From positions 1 to 7,094 of the forward strand of contig JANYDI010000030.1 in the NCBI GenBank assembly GCA_025363695.1: DNA of 7,094 nt. Direction: 5' to 3'. The translations under genes and the position numbers were made by a program. Positions 4,322 to 7,094 of this stretch are shown one piece after another (within the stretch, counting starts at the first letter, position 1; each line of letters opens with the position of its first letter). The notes beneath the pieces were generated by a model. It was not told where the DNA came from and did not search any database. It saw nothing but the letters and a program-made list of their open reading frames with translations. The stretch is from Opitutia bacterium (lineage in GTDB: Bacteria; Verrucomicrobiota; Verrucomicrobiia; Opitutales; JANYDI01).

Positions 4322-4945
4322 ATGGAACACAAAAAACGACACCTGAAGGATACCGATTTTGAGGGGATCACGCCCGAGGACAAGCTCTACTTGTTTTGGC
4401 AACGCTACAAAAACCCGACTCTCGTGGCGGCATGGGTGCTTTTTGCGGCCATTGCAGGCTACCAGGGAACGCGCTGGATTCGGGCTTTCAGGACGGAACG
4501 CATGCAAAAAGCTTTTAGCGACCTCGAAAACAAGGAGGAGCGCCTGGCCTTTGTAAAAAAATTCAAAAACCACGTACTGGCTGGCCTAACAGCCTTAGGC
4601 TTGGCGGATGAAAGTTACGAAAAAAGCGATTACGCCTCAGCCCTTAACTTTTACGAAGATGCCCTTGTTTCCCTGAAAAACGAATTGCTTGCTGGCCGTG
4701 CTGAACTGGGAGCCGGCATGTCCCTGCTAAAGATGGGCCAAAAGGAAGAAGCGCTACGCCGCCTGAGTATTTTGAGTGCTAACACAAAAATCAAAAGTTC
4801 CTTGCGGGCCGAGGCCTGCTACATTCAGGCCATGGATGCCCTGGAGCAGGGGGAGGCCGTTACGGCTTACTTGGAGCAACTCAAAACGCTGGAAGACAGC
4901 GCCCCTTGGGTAAGCCGTTTGGAACTATTTGCTCAAAAAGCCTGA
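4322..4945 (+). CDS. Membrane-anchored TPR-like protein, function unknown
   Basis: A 207-aa protein with a charged cytoplasmic N-terminus, one hydrophobic segment at about 31-48 (starting NPTLVAAWVLFAAIAG), and a helical remainder. Following the positive-inside tendency (lysines before, arginines on both sides), the topology is not certain. The C-terminal part has TPR-like spacing, for instance YEKSDYASALNFYEDAL (99-115) and LLKMGQKEEALRRLSIL (135-151). The plan resembles YfgM-like proteins, which bind partners at the inner membrane, but identity is not established. I use the ATG at 4322; a TTG at 4313 would add three residues. GAGG lies 3 nt before the ATG. It is first in a tight block with glmM, 4 nt downstream, so a link to the envelope is plausible. 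Confidence 0.75.
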   Translation: MEHKKRHLKDTDFEGITPEDKLYLFWQRYKNPTLVAAWVLFAAIAGYQGTRWIRAFRTERMQKAFSDLENKEERLAFVKKFKNHVLAGLTALGLADESYEKSDYASALNFYEDALVSLKNELLAGRAELGAGMSLLKMGQKEEALRRLSILSANTKIKSSLRAEACYIQAMDALEQGEAVTAYLEQLKTLEDSAPWVSRLELFAQKA

Positions 4946-4949
4946 AAGT

Positions 4950-6272
4950 ATGCCCCAGCTCTTTGGCACAGATGGCTTGCGCGGGGCCCTTGAGGAGGCT
5001 CGGCTAGCACCCAGCTTTTTTCAAAAACTCGGCTGGGCCATTGGGCGTTTTGTGCAGGAAACCCAGGGCCCAAACGCTCAAAAAAACTGCCTCATGGCCT
5101 GGGATACCCGCGCCTCCGGGCCTCAGCTCGGTCAGGCTTTGTGCGATGGCTTGGGCGTTCACGGTTTTGGCGTGCTCACGCTTGGGGTGGCGTCTACAGC
5201 TGCGCTGGCCTATACGACGTTGGAGAGCCGCGCTTGTCTGGGTTTGATGATTACGGCTTCTCATAATCCTGCCACAGATAATGGGCTAAAGCTCATCAGT
5301 CCAAGCGGACACAAGCTCAGCGAAGCTCAGGAAGCCCATATCGAAGCCCTGCTAGCGTTGGCCCCTGAGCACTACGCCCCAGCGCCTTTACTGTCATATC
5401 CTGAAGGCCTGCACTTTTACGAGCAAGCCCTCAAGCGCTTAGTTCCCTCCTTACAACTCGAAAAATGTCCCTTTGTCCTAGACTGCGCTCATGGGGCTGC
5501 GAGCCGTTTTGCTGCTTCGATTTTTCGGCATTATGGGTGGCACGGCATGGTTTTAGGGGATACTCCCAATGGAGTCAATATTAACCAGGGAGCCGGAAGC
5601 GAGCATCCTGAAGCCCTGGGCGCCTGTGTTCGTGCCCAGGGAGCACCCTTTGGTCTTGCCTTCGATGGCGATGCCGATCGTCTGCTCGTTTGCGGTCCTA
5701 GCGGACAGGTCCTTCCTGGAGAAGTGCTTTTAGCGCTTATGGCTCGCAGGCTTCCTGCAAAAAGCCTGTGCGTCACCACCCACTACAGCAATCGGGGCCT
5801 AGACCCGTATTTGGAAAAACACAGCCTCAAGCTCATGCACGTGGACGTAGGGGACCGTCATGTCGCTGCAGCCATGGAGGCCCATGGCGCTGCTTTGGGC
5901 GCTGAGCCCTCCGGCCACATCATTTGGGCGCCCCATAGCTGGTGTGCCGATGGCGTCGCTGCGGCCCTCTTACTGCTGGATGTCCTAGAAAAAGCCAAAA
6001 CCCCCCTGGAAACCCTTGCCGCTCAGGTGCCCCTGTTGCCCAGGGCCGAAGGCGTCATTGTTACGCCTTACAGGGGCCCCTTAGACCCGGAGCTCCGCAA
6101 GGAACTCAGTTACCTTGAGGCCACCCTGCGGCCTGAAGGTCGACTCTTTATCCGTTTTTCAGGAACCCAAGACCTACTGCGCCTTTTTGTTGAGGCCAAA
6201 ACCCTTTCTTTAGCCCAAAAAACGCTGCATCTAGCCATGAAGGGCATTAGCCGTAGTTTCGGAATTGCATAA
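4950..6272 (+). CDS. glmM: Phosphoglucosamine mutase
   Basis: GlmM interconverts glucosamine-6-phosphate and glucosamine-1-phosphate, the step before UDP-GlcNAc and so before peptidoglycan and LPS. The 440-aa protein has all four alpha-D-phosphohexomutase domains. It opens with FGTDGLRG (5-12). The phosphoserine loop is TASHNP (102-107, S104), the Mg loop DGDADR (239-244) and the sugar loop EPSGH (319-323), whose G rather than A favours GlmM over phosphomannomutase. The C-terminal phosphate loop reads RFSGTQDLLR where RPSGTEP is usual. The ATG at 4950 matches the family N-terminus; an upstream TTG at 4929 would add seven residues and overlap the preceding gene. The Shine-Dalgarno is weak (GAAAG). 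It is cotranscribed with the TPR-like gene before it and, 2 nt on, with the helical protein after it. Confidence 0.94.
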   Translation: MPQLFGTDGLRGALEEARLAPSFFQKLGWAIGRFVQETQGPNAQKNCLMAWDTRASGPQLGQALCDGLGVHGFGVLTLGVASTAALAYTTLESRACLGLMITASHNPATDNGLKLISPSGHKLSEAQEAHIEALLALAPEHYAPAPLLSYPEGLHFYEQALKRLVPSLQLEKCPFVLDCAHGAASRFAASIFRHYGWHGMVLGDTPNGVNINQGAGSEHPEALGACVRAQGAPFGLAFDGDADRLLVCGPSGQVLPGEVLLALMARRLPAKSLCVTTHYSNRGLDPYLEKHSLKLMHVDVGDRHVAAAMEAHGAALGAEPSGHIIWAPHSWCADGVAAALLLLDVLEKAKTPLETLAAQVPLLPRAEGVIVTPYRGPLDPELRKELSYLEATLRPEGRLFIRFSGTQDLLRLFVEAKTLSLAQKTLHLAMKGISRSFGIA

Positions 6273-6274
6273 GC

Positions 6275-6784
6275 ATGATGCCCCATATTTCCTTAGCCGC
6301 AGAAGCCCTCAGCGCTGGACATCGCCTCCAAGCTGTGGCCCTGTGCCGTTACGCACTCACGGTAGACCCCTGGTCCTGCGAAGCGAATCGGATTTGGGTG
6401 CAGCTGTCCTTGGCCACAGGGCGCAAAGGATATTTGCTTAAATTACTCTTTAAATTTATCGCTCTATTTTTAAAAAAAGGCGAGCAGCGTATCCGTCTGG
6501 CCCACAAAGCCCTAAGTTACTTCCCGACTTGGCCCTGGGCCCTGCGTTTTTTAGCCAAAACAGCACGTGCTCAAGGCGCTCAGCCCTTAGCCTGCTTTGC
6601 CTACGAAACCTTATCCCATAGCCATAATATTGAAGACCGTCTTAACCTGTGCTTTCAATATATCGATGAACCCAAAAAACTCCTCCTAGCAGCCGAAGAA
6701 GGCCTTCAAGAGCACCCCCATTCCACGGAGTTGCAACATTATTTGCAACAAGCCTCCATTGCATTGATGAACAGAGGAGGGTAG
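6275..6784 (+). CDS. Small helical (TPR-like) protein, function unknown
   Basis: A 169-aa protein without signal peptide or convincing membrane segment; the hydrophobic stretch LLKLLFKFIALFL (54-66) is interrupted by lysines and looks like an amphipathic helix. Alanine- and leucine-rich helices with TPR-like spacing appear at 7-31 (AAEALSAGHRLQAVALCRYALTV, DP at 31-32), 75-99 and 136-165. I do not recognise the family. It begins 2 nt after the glmM stop with no clear Shine-Dalgarno, which suggests translational coupling; a second ATG at 6278 is equally possible. Its TAG stop (6782-6784) coincides with the start of the third composite repeat. The position suggests an accessory role beside glmM, but nothing in the sequence shows it. 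Confidence 0.75.
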   Translation: MMPHISLAAEALSAGHRLQAVALCRYALTVDPWSCEANRIWVQLSLATGRKGYLLKLLFKFIALFLKKGEQRIRLAHKALSYFPTWPWALRFLAKTARAQGAQPLACFAYETLSHSHNIEDRLNLCFQYIDEPKKLLLAAEEGLQEHPHSTELQHYLQQASIALMNRGG

Positions 6785-6786
6785 GG

Positions 6787-6810
6787 CTAAGGGGCGCTTG
6801 CGCCCCTTAG
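6787..6810. repeat. Hairpin A (left end of copy 3)
   Basis: Identical to the A hairpins at 2639-2662 and 4003-4026. It begins 2 nt after the stop codon of the preceding gene. Confidence 0.85.
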
Positions 6811-6819
6811 GATCCCCTT

Positions 6820-6870
6820 TCGATAGCGATTTATTAAAATGCTAGCGCATTTTAGATAAATCGCTATCGA
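6820..6870. repeat. Hairpin B3
   Basis: The base TCGATAGCGATTTAT pairs with ATAAATCGCTATCGA. The apex AAAATGC, TAGC, GCATTTT is unique to this copy. The base is that of B4. Confidence 0.85.
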
Positions 6871-6895
6871 GCAGGTAGATACTAAGCCTCCCACA

Positions 6896-6910
6896 GATCC
6901 CTTTGGGATC
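6896..6910. repeat. Hairpin C3
   Basis: GATCCC, loop TTT, GGGATC, preceded by ACTAAGCCTCCCACA as in the other copies. No T-run follows, so it is not a terminator by sequence. Confidence 0.65.
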
Positions 6911-6946
6911 GAATCTAAGCAATTTAAGCTATTCATTAAAACACAC

Positions 6947-7094
6947 ATAAGGAGGCCTGAAAGGCCGTCAGATACGTAGCCCAGGGCGTAAGCCCTGGGT
7001 TTAAGGGTGAAAAAGAGTTAGAGCCCTGTAAGGGCGGCACTAAAAATTTGAATACGAGTGTCGCCCCTGTAGGGCTCAAAATCTTTTTTTACCG
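6947..7094. repeat. Element D, second copy (left arm and spacer only)
   Basis: 6947-7000 corresponds to the left arm of the D element at 2840, with several substitutions before CCCAGGGC. The spacer keeps GAGCCCTGTAAGGGCGG, TGAATACGAGTGTCGCCCC and the run AAAATC followed by T residues nearly unchanged. The right arm would start within about 5 nt beyond the window end. Confidence 0.85.

Larger units (their letters stand above)
6782..7094. repeat. Composite nested palindromic element, copy 3 (partial)
   Basis: The left end matches copy 1 at 36 of 37 positions (TAGGGCT instead of AAGGGCT) and overlaps the stop codon of the preceding gene. Hairpins A, B and C follow in order, then a short unique AT-rich segment (6911-6940) and the left arm and spacer of element D. 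The window ends inside D, so the mirrored half is outside. No coding frame is present in 6785-7094. Confidence 0.85.

Noticed and set aside
4929..4949. TTG start adding seven residues to GlmM
   Set aside because: The conserved FGTDGLRG start fits the ATG at 4950, and the TTG would lie inside the preceding gene.

Overview
The window looks like ordinary bacterial chromosome, about 50% GC by eye. It carries six protein genes, all on the + strand, in three transcription blocks. The blocks are separated by an unusual family of nested palindromic repeats. No tRNA, rRNA, CRISPR array, transposase or phage gene was seen. The non-mevalonate gene ispF, a PFK-like protein of the PPi-dependent type, and rnc and glmM separated by a small membrane-anchored TPR-like protein together suggest a member of the Verrucomicrobiota (Opitutia-like) or a related PVC lineage. 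That placement is recollection and inference, not a search result.

Layout. 1-174 is a leader with one degenerate repeat hairpin. Block 1 (175-2631) holds a 6-phosphofructokinase-fold protein that has lost its catalytic motifs, then ispF, then parA/soj. ispF starts 7 nt after the first gene's stop, and ispF and parA overlap by an ATGA. 2632-3292 is gene-free and is filled by a 635-bp composite palindromic element. rnc (RNase III) stands alone at 3293-4006. 4007-4321 holds a shorter, 277-bp copy of the same element, followed by a promoter candidate. Block 2 (4322-6784) holds a membrane-anchored TPR-like protein, glmM, and a second helical repeat protein, with gaps of only 4 and 2 nt. From 6782 to the window end there is a third copy, cut by the window edge.

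The repeat has a regular architecture. Outward to inward, each side has a GC-rich hairpin (A), an AT-centred hairpin (B) and a small triloop hairpin (C). The series is mirrored on the other side. In the long copy, and apparently in the third, the centre holds a 203-bp fold-back element (D) with 53-bp perfect inverted arms in the long copy. The 37-bp outer ends of the long copy are perfect inverted repeats. Hairpin stems change by paired substitutions between copies, so folding or palindromy rather than sequence is conserved. In all three cases the left end lies at the stop codon of the preceding gene, and in rnc it supplies the stop codon.

Functionally, ispF (isoprenoid precursors) and glmM (glucosamine-1-phosphate for peptidoglycan and LPS) feed the cell envelope. 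parA serves chromosome segregation and rnc processes RNA. The most notable points are the inactive-looking PFK, the composite repeat with its stop-codon placement, and a long double-stranded-RNA-forming sequence directly upstream of the RNase III gene.
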